Origin: an uncultured Bacteroidales bacterium
Lineage (GTDB): Bacteria; Bacteroidota; Bacteroidia; Bacteroidales; UBA932
Assembly: GCA_946402945.1 (NCBI GenBank)
Contig: CAMIYB010000006.1
Span: forward strand, 1 to 51,586
Direction: 5' to 3'
DNA length: 51,586 bases
Shown here: positions 21,102-29,130 of the stretch, in pieces
Position numbering within the stretch: position 1 is the first letter of the stretch
Layout of the letters: the number at the start of each line of letters is the position of its first letter
Notes under the pieces: generated by a model
Told to the model about the DNA's origin: nothing
Seen by the model: the letters and a program-made list of their open reading frames with translations, nothing else
Databases searched by the model: none
Made by a program: the position numbers and the translations under genes

Positions 21102-22994
21102 ATGCGCAAGTCCCTCTATAGCATGGTGGCGGCACTCCTCCTGGGGAGTGTTGCCCTTTTTGCCCAGCCCAGCGTCTCCTGGACCATCTCGAGCCGCCCG
21201 GCGGAAGAGGGATACGAAGAAATCGTCCTGCGGGGCGTGCTCTCCCCCGGGCTGCACACCTATGGCGCCGGGCATGCCTTCTCCGCTCCGGAACTGGTCC
21301 TCACCCCTGCCGATGCGGCTGTCGGCCCCCTGTATAACATCGGCACGCCGCAGGTACGGGACGGAGAGGAGGTCTTCGAAGAGGAAGTGGTCCTCGGGCA
21401 GAAGGTTCGCGCCGGCGTCGGGCCCATCCAAGGCGAAATCACCTGGCAGGCCTGCGACGAACAAACTTGTTACTTGCCTGAACATAAATGTTTCACCCTG
21501 GATCCTGACGGGGCCGCAGAGGACGCCCCGCAGGAGGAGCCTGCGCCCGAAAAACAGGGCGAGAAGGGGCTCTGGGGCCTGATTATCGAGGCCATCCTAT
21601 GGGGCTTCGCCATGCTGCTGACGCCCTGCGTCTTCCCCATGGTGCCCATGACCATCTCCTTCTTCGTCAAGGGCTCCGACAAGCCGGCCGCGGGGCGGTT
21701 CAAGGCCTTCATGTACGGCCTGTTCATCGTCCTGCTCTACACGGTCCCGATCAGCGTCATCATCGGACTGACCCGGCTGCTGGGCGGCGACGCGGTCACG
21801 GCGGACATCTTCAACTGGCTGGCCACCCACTGGCTTCCCAACCTGCTTTTCTTCCTGATCTTCATGGTCTTCGCCGCCTCCTTCTTCGGGGCGTTCGAAA
21901 TCACCCTCCCCGCCTCCCTGGTCAACCGGAGCGACAGGGAAAGCGGCCGCGCCGGGCTGGCCGGGGTCTTCTTCATGGCCCTGACCCTGGTGCTCGTCTC
22001 CTTCTCCTGCACCGGTCCTATCGTCGGCACGGTACTCATCAAGTCCACCCGGGGCGAATTCTGGACTCCGATGGTCACGATGCTGGCCTTTTCCGTGGCT
22101 TTCGCCCTCCCCTTCACCCTGCTGGCCCTCTTCCCTTCCCTGCTGAAGAAACTCCGCAGCGGCAGTTGGCTGGGCAGCGTCAAGGTCGTGCTGGGCTTCA
22201 TCGAACTGGCCCTCGGCCTGAAATTCCTCAGCGTGGCCGACCAGACCTACCACTGGGGCATTCTCGACCGGGAAGTGTACCTGGCCCTGTGGATTGTGAT
22301 CTTCTCCCTGCTGGGCTTCTATCTGCTCGGCAAAATCCGTTTTGCCCAGGACGAAAAGGTGGAACACATCGGCCTGCCGCGCCTGACCCTGTCCATTGCC
22401 GTTTTCGCCTTTGTCGTCTATCTGATTCCCGGCATGTGGGGCGCTCCGCTGAAAGCCCTTTCCGGCTATCTCCCGCCGCTGGAGACCCAGGACTTCGTTC
22501 TGGACCGCGTCGCCGGTCCCGCCGGAGAAAATCCGACTGTGGATTATGGACGGAAATACGGCCTGAAAACGCCCCTGGGCCTGCCCGGCTTCTTCACCCT
22601 GGAGGAAGGATTCGCCGCGTCCCGCCAGAGCGGAAAACCGGTTTTCGTGGACGTCTCCGGCCATGGATGCGTCAATTGCCGCGAGATGGAAAGCCGCGTA
22701 TGGAGCGACCCGCGGGTTAAAGAGCGTCTCCGGGAGGAATTCGTGCTGGTGACCCTCTACACCGACGACAAGACCCGGCTCCGCGAAGAAGACTGGGTGC
22801 GGGGCGAGGGCGGAAAAGTGTTCAAGGACATCGGCCGCGCCAACGCCTTCGAGGTCCGCAGCCGTTTCGGCATCAACGCCCAGCCCAACTATTTGATTCT
22901 CAACGCCGACGGAGAGGTCCTCGCAGGGCCCCGCGGCTATGATCTCGACATCGAAGGATTCCTCCGTTTCCTGGATTCCGGGCTCCGGCCTTAA
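21102..22994 (+). CDS. DsbD-like thiol:disulfide interchange protein
   Basis: Carries reducing power across the inner membrane to periplasmic thiols. The 630-residue protein has a signal peptide (ends near LFAQ) and an N-terminal periplasmic domain with the CDEQTC cysteine pair at about 117-122. About eight transmembrane helices follow, including the conserved LLTPCVFPMVPM and SFSCTGPIVGT cysteine helices, and then a C-terminal thioredoxin-like domain with CVNC near residue 523. All cysteines needed for the electron relay are present. Its stop (TAA 22992-22994) overlaps the stop of the convergent metallo-hydrolase gene by three bases, leaving no terminator between them. Confidence 0.94.
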   Translation: MRKSLYSMVAALLLGSVALFAQPSVSWTISSRPAEEGYEEIVLRGVLSPGLHTYGAGHAFSAPELVLTPADAAVGPLYNIGTPQVRDGEEVFEEEVVLGQKVRAGVGPIQGEITWQACDEQTCYLPEHKCFTLDPDGAAEDAPQEEPAPEKQGEKGLWGLIIEAILWGFAMLLTPCVFPMVPMTISFFVKGSDKPAAGRFKAFMYGLFIVLLYTVPISVIIGLTRLLGGDAVTADIFNWLATHWLPNLLFFLIFMVFAASFFGAFEITLPASLVNRSDRESGRAGLAGVFFMALTLVLVSFSCTGPIVGTVLIKSTRGEFWTPMVTMLAFSVAFALPFTLLALFPSLLKKLRSGSWLGSVKVVLGFIELALGLKFLSVADQTYHWGILDREVYLALWIVIFSLLGFYLLGKIRFAQDEKVEHIGLPRLTLSIAVFAFVVYLIPGMWGAPLKALSGYLPPLETQDFVLDRVAGPAGENPTVDYGRKYGLKTPLGLPGFFTLEEGFAASRQSGKPVFVDVSGHGCVNCREMESRVWSDPRVKERLREEFVLVTLYTDDKTRLREEDWVRGEGGKVFKDIGRANAFEVRSRFGINAQPNYLILNADGEVLAGPRGYDLDIEGFLRFLDSGLRP

Positions 22995-23779
22995 AGCATC
23001 AGCATCGGGGAGGGTTCCCGGCGCGAGAGTGTGCGCAGGTGAACGGATCCCGGCTCGACCCCCAGGTCCGCAAGGGCCCGGGCGGCGGAGTCATAGGCCA
23101 GTTTCGGCGTATTGTTGTTGTCGCTCAGATGGCAGAGGAAGAGATTCCGCAGGCCCGGATGCCAGAAGCTGCGGATGGCATCGGCGCACTGGTCGTTGCT
23201 CAGATGTCCGTGGCCCTGGCAGATCCGCATCTTCAGGTCATGCGGATAGGACCCGCCCATGAGCATATCCACGTCGTAATTGGATTCGATCACCACCGTA
23301 TCAGCCTGACGCGCCCAGGAAAGGGCTTCCGGCGTCATGCGTCCGATGTCCGTCATGAGGACGAAACGGTGGTCCTCCGCGGCGATGGCATAGCCGACGG
23401 TCTGCGTGGCATCGTGCGGGACTTCGAAATAGCGGACGCGGAAAGGACCGACCTGGTTCCAGGCGCCCTCCTCGAGATAACGGCGGCAGGCCTGGATATA
23501 CTCGGACTGCATGGCCCAGGAGTGGGTAAAGAGATAGGGGGTCGCGAAAACCGGCTTGTTCAGGCGCTTGCAGTAGGAAGCCAGATTCCGGATATGGTCC
23601 ATATGGTCGTGCGTAAGCAGGATGGCGGAAAACGACCCGTAGTCGAGGCCGTTGTCGGCGAGGACCTTCTTGAGGGTCCTCAGCCCGACCCCGGCATCGA
23701 TCAGGATGGCCTCTCCCCCGGATTCCAGATAATAACAGTTTCCGCTGCTGCCGGAAAGCAGGCTCTGCATACGCATCAT
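22991..23779 (-). CDS. MBL-fold metallo-hydrolase, YycJ/VicX-like
   Basis: A 262-residue metallo-beta-lactamase-fold hydrolase. The N-terminus LLSGSSGNCYYLESGGEAILIDAGVG and the zinc motif THDHMDH place it in the YycJ/WalJ group, which resembles RNase Z in fold; PHDATQTVGYAI and GHLSNDQCADAI supply further conserved His and Asp positions. The substrate is unknown. The upstream TPR gene stops inside this gene's start (ATGATG), so the two are coupled. The second ATG of the pair, or an ATG two codons later, could be used instead. It overlaps the convergent dsbD-like stop. Confidence 0.9.
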   Translation of the reverse strand: MMRMQSLLSGSSGNCYYLESGGEAILIDAGVGLRTLKKVLADNGLDYGSFSAILLTHDHMDHIRNLASYCKRLNKPVFATPYLFTHSWAMQSEYIQACRRYLEEGAWNQVGPFRVRYFEVPHDATQTVGYAIAAEDHRFVLMTDIGRMTPEALSWARQADTVVIESNYDVDMLMGGSYPHDLKMRICQGHGHLSNDQCADAIRSFWHPGLRNLFLCHLSDNNNTPKLAYDSAARALADLGVEPGSVHLRTLSRREPSPMLML

Positions 23780-25797
23780 TGGACCGTCTCCTCCTCGCAA
23801 TAACGTTTGATGACGCCGTAGGCATCTCCGACGCCGAGTTCGCCGGCATGTGAGAGGTCGATACAACCCTTCTCCTTGTCCTTCAGATAGATCAGGACCA
23901 GGCCGCGGTTGTAGTAGGCGTCACCCATATAGGGATACAGTTCGATGGCACGGGAATAACTGTCGATGGCCTCCACCAGTTTGGAGGACAGGCAATAGAG
24001 ATTACCCAGATTAAACTGGATGTAGGGCAGGTCACCGACGGCCAGGGCCGCGGCAATCATGTCGTTGAGAGCCTCGGAATAGTCGTAGGAGCGCATCACC
24101 TGGTCCTTGACCCTTGCGCGGGCCGTGCCGGCGTCATCCATGCTCAGGGTCTGGACATTGGTCTCGATGGAGGCGATGAAATCGATCATTTCCGCCCGGA
24201 GGACGCCCCGGTTCATCAAGTAGAATGCCTGGTAGAGTTGCTCATATTTGTCGGACTGGAGCGCATCCGCCGCCTTGTCATAGTAGTTCAGGGCGGAATT
24301 GAACTGGCGTCCGCCAATCTCCCAGAGGGCGCGCAGAAAGTCCATCTGGGCTTCGGAAGCCCGCCGCCGCCCGTCGCCCGCCCCGAAGAGCACATCCTCA
24401 TACGCGGCCGGGGCGACCGAGAGCGAATCGCTGTTGGTGATGGTCACGGGCACGGGTGCCGAGGCGATGAAGCGGTCCACCAAAGGGTTGTCGTAGCGGT
24501 AACGCAGGGCGTAGGAGACATTGCCGGGCGCATCGCTCAGGACAAACTTGTACATCGGCCGGAGCCGGATGTCGATATCACGGTGCTGGAGCAGTTCGTC
24601 GTCGAAATCCTTCTTGGCGAAATCGGCATCCAGCGCAATCAGGCTGTTGTATTTACGGGTCGTATCGGCAAAGGAGGCGCCGCCCGAGGAGGCCGTCCGG
24701 TATTCGCGAACCTTCTGACGGGCGGTTTCATAGTCCCGGACGGCCTGGCGGCGCCGTCCCAGCCGCGTCAGCACGAAAGAACGGGCCATGTAGGCCTTGG
24801 CGAAATCGGGATACAGTTCGATAGCCCTGTCCAGGTCCTCTTCGGCGTCCTGCCAGCGCTCCATCTGGATAAAATAGGAGGCCCGGTTGTAATAGGCCAG
24901 CACGTTGCGCGGATTGATGCCGATGACCCTGTCCATGTCGGAGAGCGCTTCCTCGAAATTGCCCAGTTGCGCATGGATGAGACTGCGGTTGTAGAGGGTC
25001 AGGGCATTGCCCGGTTCCTCGCGCAGAACGCGGTCCAGGTCGGCCATGGCGCCGTTGTAGTCTTTGTCTTCATAGCGCATCAGGGCGCGGTTGAAAAAGG
25101 CGAAGGTGCTGGTCGAGTCGAGGCTGATGGCCTTGTCCAGATCCGCGAGGGCGTCCCCGGTCCGGCCCATCGTGAAGAGCAGGCGGCCGCGCCGGATATA
25201 GCCTTCCGGCTCGTAGCGGTCCAGGGAAATGGCCTTGTCATAATCCTCCATCGCCCGGGTGGTATCCGCCAGGAAAAGGTAACTGGCGCCCCGGTTCAGA
25301 TAGGCCGACGGGTCCTTGGGTTCCTTGCGGATATAGCGGTTGAAATCGGCGACGGCCTTGTCGAACTGCTGCGAGAGGAAATAGGTAACCCCGCGGGAGA
25401 AATAGAGTCCGTTGAGTCCCGGCCGCAGGGAAATCGCGGTCTGAAGGTCCTCCAGGGCCTTGTCATACTCGCCGAAGCGGCTCTCGGTAATGGCCTTGTA
25501 GTGGTAGGCGGACGTGTAGACAGGATTCAGCCGGACGGCCCGCGTGAAGTCCCGCCGCGCCCCGCGTACGTCGCCCAGATTGTACTTCGCGACCCCGCGG
25601 AAAAAGAAGGCCTTGTAGTCGGTGGTATCCAGACGGGTCAGGACATTGAGTTCCTCGATGGAACGGGCGTATTTCCCGTCCGAGAGGGACTGGATGCCGC
25701 GGAAGAGGAAGGCATCCTTGTCGTACTGCGCCCGGGCCGGGGCTCCTGCAAACAGGAGAACCAGCATGGGTATCAGGTATTTGACCGAAAGTTTCAA
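23776..25797 (-). CDS. Large exported TPR-repeat protein
   Basis: About 673 residues beginning with a signal peptide, MKLSVKYLIPMLVLLF to the ARAQ cleavage site, and then many tetratricopeptide repeats. Repeats such as YLNRGASYLFLADTTRAMEDYDKAISL, AFFNRALMRYEDKDYNGAMADLDRVL and YYNRASYFIQMERWQDAEEDLDRAIEL are near-perfect TPRs. A less regular central region of about 200 residues follows, and two or three more TPRs close the protein. It probably acts as a periplasmic or outer-membrane scaffold; no enzyme domain is seen. The start is TTG at 25797 because it completes the signal peptide and has GCAAAGG just ahead; the first ATG (25767) would remove most of the basic n-region. The promoter is at 25836-25843. 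Confidence 0.85.
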   Translation of the reverse strand: MKLSVKYLIPMLVLLFAGAPARAQYDKDAFLFRGIQSLSDGKYARSIEELNVLTRLDTTDYKAFFFRGVAKYNLGDVRGARRDFTRAVRLNPVYTSAYHYKAITESRFGEYDKALEDLQTAISLRPGLNGLYFSRGVTYFLSQQFDKAVADFNRYIRKEPKDPSAYLNRGASYLFLADTTRAMEDYDKAISLDRYEPEGYIRRGRLLFTMGRTGDALADLDKAISLDSTSTFAFFNRALMRYEDKDYNGAMADLDRVLREEPGNALTLYNRSLIHAQLGNFEEALSDMDRVIGINPRNVLAYYNRASYFIQMERWQDAEEDLDRAIELYPDFAKAYMARSFVLTRLGRRRQAVRDYETARQKVREYRTASSGGASFADTTRKYNSLIALDADFAKKDFDDELLQHRDIDIRLRPMYKFVLSDAPGNVSYALRYRYDNPLVDRFIASAPVPVTITNSDSLSVAPAAYEDVLFGAGDGRRRASEAQMDFLRALWEIGGRQFNSALNYYDKAADALQSDKYEQLYQAFYLMNRGVLRAEMIDFIASIETNVQTLSMDDAGTARARVKDQVMRSYDYSEALNDMIAAALAVGDLPYIQFNLGNLYCLSSKLVEAIDSYSRAIELYPYMGDAYYNRGLVLIYLKDKEKGCIDLSHAGELGVGDAYGVIKRYCEEETVQ

Positions 25798-25815
25798 CCT
25801 TTGCAAGATTATTAC

Positions 25816-25823
25816 TAACTTTG
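25816..25823 (+). promoter_or_regulatory. -7 box for the M28-fold gene
   Basis: TAACTTTG matches TAnnTTTG. It lies 29 nt before the GTG at 25853 and 41 nt before the TTG at 25865, in a compact divergent promoter region that overlaps the minus-strand leader. Confidence 0.5.
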
Positions 25824-25835
25824 TCTGGATTCTTG

Positions 25836-25843
25836 CAAAGATA
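25836..25843 (-). promoter_or_regulatory. -7 box for the TPR gene
   Basis: TATCTTTG on the minus strand matches TAnnTTTG and lies 38 nt before the TTG at 25797. Its transcript and the divergent one start within about 10-20 nt of each other, so the two genes may compete for polymerase. Confidence 0.5.
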
Positions 25844-25852
25844 ACCATAATT

Positions 25853-26872
25853 GTGCCCAAACCTTTGAAAACGGCAAAAAAAATCACGCTTGCCCTCCTG
25901 CTGCTCCTCCCCGTCTTCCCGGCGGCGGAGGCAAAAGTGGTGAAAGTGGTCGGCAGCGAGGTCACCCACGGGACGATCAGCGAAGCCCGCCTGCGCCGCC
26001 AGGTGGAGTTTCTCGCCGACGATCTTTGCGAAGGCCGGGCGACCGGCAGCAAAGGGGCCTGTGAAGCCGCTTTCTGGGTCATGCGTCATTTCAAGCGGCT
26101 GGGACTGCTGGCCCCGGGCGGCCGTTACAACCACAGTTTCATCGCGCCGGGCGGCCGCATCGGCCGGAATCTGATCGGTATCCTCCCCGGCTCGGGACGG
26201 GCCGGAAAACACAGTTACATCATCCTGGCGGCGCACTACGACGGGCTTGGAACGCTGGACGGACGCCTTTTCCCGGGAGCGGACAGCAATGCCTCCGGCG
26301 TCGTGGCCATGCTCGGGGTCGCGGACATGCTCCGCAGCATGAACCGCTTCGGGAAAATGTACGGACGCAGCATCCTGCTGGTGGCCCTGGACGGCAAGAA
26401 CGCAGGCATGTCCGGCGCAGACTACCTCTGGCGGATGCTGAGCCGGGGCGATCTGACCGATCCCCGCACCGGCCTTCCCATCAAAGCCGAAGACGTGGGC
26501 CTGATGGTCAACATCGACCAGATCGGCAGCACGCTCAGCCCCCTCAAATCGGGCCGCAAGGACTATCTGATCCAACTGACGGAAGGCAGCGCCGACTTCT
26601 ACCGCTCCGCCTTCACCCAGGCCAACAAGAAATACGGCATCGGCCTCGACCTGTGCTACGACTACTACGGCAGCGTCGATTTCACCCATCTCTTCTTCCG
26701 GCGGGTCAGCGAGCAGAGGGTCTTCCTTGAGAACGGGATCCCTTCCGTCATGTTCACCTCCGGCATCACGATGAACAACAACAAACCCGCGGACACGGCG
26801 GCCTCGCTGGACTATTCTGTCCTCAAAAGGAGAATCTGGCTGATTTTCCATTGGCTGGAAAGGATAATTTAG
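25853..26872 (+). CDS. M28-fold protein, probably catalytically degenerate
   Basis: A 339-residue exported protein with the M28 aminopeptidase fold. A signal peptide (KKITLALLLLLPVFPAAEA) is followed by LAAHYDGLG (H128), GADSNASGV (D144) and VNIDQIG (D222), three of the expected metal positions. However, the usual Glu-Glu dyad after the LVALDG strand is K182-N183, and the final His before PxDT is N310. Both the general base and two metal ligands therefore appear lost, so peptidase activity is doubtful; a binding or scaffolding role is possible. No ATG fits: GTG 25853 or TTG 25865 both give good signal peptides. The MsbA-like gene follows after 15 nt, but with its own promoter. Confidence 0.82.
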   Translation: MPKPLKTAKKITLALLLLLPVFPAAEAKVVKVVGSEVTHGTISEARLRRQVEFLADDLCEGRATGSKGACEAAFWVMRHFKRLGLLAPGGRYNHSFIAPGGRIGRNLIGILPGSGRAGKHSYIILAAHYDGLGTLDGRLFPGADSNASGVVAMLGVADMLRSMNRFGKMYGRSILLVALDGKNAGMSGADYLWRMLSRGDLTDPRTGLPIKAEDVGLMVNIDQIGSTLSPLKSGRKDYLIQLTEGSADFYRSAFTQANKKYGIGLDLCYDYYGSVDFTHLFFRRVSEQRVFLENGIPSVMFTSGITMNNNKPADTAASLDYSVLKRRIWLIFHWLERII

Positions 26873-26873
26873 T

Positions 26874-26881
26874 TATATTTG
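26874..26881 (+). promoter_or_regulatory. -7 box close to the ABC transporter start
   Basis: TATATTTG matches TAnnTTTG and lies only 6 nt before the ATG at 26888. If used, transcription would begin at or next to the start codon, giving a leaderless mRNA. Confidence 0.45.
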
Positions 26882-26887
26882 CCATCT

Positions 26888-28723
26888 ATGAAACAATTCT
26901 GGCATGTCCTGAGACGGTACGTCTCTCCCTATAAGGGCTATCTGGCAAGTTCGGTCGCCCTCAATATCCTGTCGGCGGTCTTCAATATCTTTTCCTTCGC
27001 GCTGATCGTCCCCGTGCTGCAGATCCTGTTCAAGATCAACCAGCAGGTCTATACCTTCATCCCCTGGGACGCGGTGGACGTCTCTTTCAAGGACAAAGCC
27101 CTCAACAATGCCTATTTCTGGGTGACCCAGATGATGGACAGCGCAGGACCTTCGAGGACCCTGCTCCTGCTCTGCGTTTTCCTGATCATCCTCACCTTCA
27201 TCAAGACCGCCTGCTACTTCGGGGCGGCCGCCGTGATGATCCCGATCCGGACCGGCGTCCTGCGCGACATCCGGATGCAACTCTACAACAAGCTCCTCAA
27301 CCTGCCGATCGGCTATTTCTCCCAGGAGCGGAAAGGCGACCTGATCGCCCGCATGACCGGCGATGTCAGCGAGGTGGAGAATTCCATCATGAGCACCCTC
27401 GACATGCTCATCAAGAACCCGATCCTGATCCTCTTCTATTTCGGGACCCTGATCGCCATCAGTTGGAAACTGACGCTCTTCACCCTGCTCGTCGCTCCGG
27501 CCCTGGGCTGGATCATGGGCGTGATCGGGCGTACGCTCAAGCGGGAGTCCCTGGCCACGCAGGTCCTGTGGAGCGACACGATGAACCAGGTGGAGGAGAC
27601 CTTGGGAGGCCTTCGCGTCATCAAAGCCTTCGTGGCCGAGCGGAAGATGTCCGGCCGCTTCTCCGACGTCACCATGGCCCTTCGCCGCAAGAGCGGCAGC
27701 GTCGCCACGCGGCAGGCCCTCGCCCATCCGGTGAGCGAATTCCTCGGAACGGGCCTGATCGCCATCGTACTCTGGTTCGGCGGCACGCTGATTCTCGGGG
27801 AACATGCCGCCATCGACGCTTCCATCTTCATCTACTACATGGTGATCCTCTACAGCATCATCAACCCGCTGAAGGACCTCGCCCGTGCCAGTTACAGCAT
27901 TCCCAGGGGACTTGCCTCGATGGAGCGTATCGACAAGATACTCAATGCCCCGGATACCATCACGGAAGCGCCGGACGCCGCCGACTGCGGCGAGTTCCGG
28001 GAGAGCATCGTCCTCGACCACGTCCGCTTCCGCTATGAAGACGGAAAGACCGTCCTGAAGGACGTCAGTCTGGAGATCCCCAAGGGTAAAACCATCGCTA
28101 TCGTCGGCGAGTCGGGCGCGGGCAAGACCACGCTCGTGGACATGATTCCCCGCTTCTACGACGTCACCTCCGGGGCCATCCGCATCGACGGCGTGGACGT
28201 CCGGCATCTGACCAAGGCGAGCCTGCGCAGCATGATGGGCTATGTGAACCAGGAGCCCATCCTCTTCAACGACACGATTTTCAACAACATCGCCTTCGGC
28301 GTGGAAGGCGCGACCATGGAACAGGTGGTGGAGGCGGCCAAGATTGCAAACGCCCACGACTTCATCATGGAAAAGGAAGAGGGCTACCAGACCAACATCG
28401 GTGACCGGGGGATGAAACTCTCCGGCGGCCAGCGCCAGCGCCTCTCCATCGCCCGGGCCATCCTCAAGAACCCGCCCATCCTGATCCTGGACGAGGCCAC
28501 CGCATCGCTCGACACTGAATCCGAGCGCCTGGTCCAGGAGGCCCTGGACCGGCTGATGTCGTCCCGGACCACCATCGCCATCGCCCACCGCCTTTCGACC
28601 ATCAAGAATTCCGACGAGATCATCGTGATGCAGGAAGGTGAAATCGTCGAGCGCGGCACGCACGAACAGTTGCTCGCCCTGGGCGGTTATTACAAGAAAC
28701 TCAACGATATGCAGAGCCTATGA
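26888..28723 (+). CDS. ABC transporter, MsbA-like lipid exporter type
   Basis: A 611-residue half-transporter with a six-helix membrane domain fused to an ATPase domain, the layout of MsbA-type flippases that move lipid A or other lipids. The ATPase has Walker A GESGAGKTT, a Q-loop in YVNQEPILF, signature LSGGQRQR, Walker B ILILDEATASLD and the H-loop AHRLST. All catalytic positions are intact. The ATG at 26888 is used; an in-frame TTG three codons earlier is part of the -7 box. VanZ-like and amidase genes follow with ATGA overlaps, so all three are one unit concerned with the envelope. The substrate cannot be told from sequence. Confidence 0.93.
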   Translation: MKQFWHVLRRYVSPYKGYLASSVALNILSAVFNIFSFALIVPVLQILFKINQQVYTFIPWDAVDVSFKDKALNNAYFWVTQMMDSAGPSRTLLLLCVFLIILTFIKTACYFGAAAVMIPIRTGVLRDIRMQLYNKLLNLPIGYFSQERKGDLIARMTGDVSEVENSIMSTLDMLIKNPILILFYFGTLIAISWKLTLFTLLVAPALGWIMGVIGRTLKRESLATQVLWSDTMNQVEETLGGLRVIKAFVAERKMSGRFSDVTMALRRKSGSVATRQALAHPVSEFLGTGLIAIVLWFGGTLILGEHAAIDASIFIYYMVILYSIINPLKDLARASYSIPRGLASMERIDKILNAPDTITEAPDAADCGEFRESIVLDHVRFRYEDGKTVLKDVSLEIPKGKTIAIVGESGAGKTTLVDMIPRFYDVTSGAIRIDGVDVRHLTKASLRSMMGYVNQEPILFNDTIFNNIAFGVEGATMEQVVEAAKIANAHDFIMEKEEGYQTNIGDRGMKLSGGQRQRLSIARAILKNPPILILDEATASLDTESERLVQEALDRLMSSRTTIAIAHRLSTIKNSDEIIVMQEGEIVERGTHEQLLALGGYYKKLNDMQSL

Positions 28724-29130
28724 CCCGGAAAGCCACCACCCTCGCCCTGATCTTCCGGATCCTCTTCGTCGTCTATCTCCTGGCGATACTTTACCTGTGT
28801 TTCGGCCACTTCGACCATCTTCCGAAGGTGGCGAGAACCATCCTGGGCATCGAGACGGACAAAGTGGTCCATTTCCTGATGTTCCTCCCCTTCCCGGTGC
28901 TCTCCTTCCTGGCCTGGGGCCGCTCGACGGCCACGCCCTGGCAGTCCCTGCTGCTTTCACTCGGGCTCTTCCTCGCGGGGGCCCTCATCGCCGCCGCCAC
29001 CGAACTCGGCCAGCGGCTGACCCCCTACCGCAGCGGCGACCCGCTGGATTTCCGGGCCGACCTCCTGGCCCTGGCCGCCGGTGCGCTCATCGTTTTGATC
29101 ATAGACCTTTCCAAGCAGTTCCGGCGATGA
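28720..29130 (+). CDS. VanZ-like membrane protein
   Basis: A 136-residue inner-membrane protein with four hydrophobic helices and the VanZ-family signature TDKVVHFLMFLPFPVLSF, then ATELGQRLTPYRSGDPLDFRADLLALAAG, which contains the conserved ExxQ and D-xx-D residues. The family is named after a glycopeptide-resistance accessory protein, but most members have no proven function and teicoplanin resistance should not be assumed. Its ATG overlaps the ABC transporter stop and its stop overlaps the amidase ATG, so it is co-translated with both. Confidence 0.88.
   Translation: MTRKATTLALIFRILFVVYLLAILYLCFGHFDHLPKVARTILGIETDKVVHFLMFLPFPVLSFLAWGRSTATPWQSLLLSLGLFLAGALIAAATELGQRLTPYRSGDPLDFRADLLALAAGALIVLIIDLSKQFRR

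Noticed and set aside
28720..29130. Glycopeptide-resistance gene vanZ
   Set aside because: Only the family is shared; no other van gene is nearby and VanZ-like proteins are common in non-resistant bacteria.
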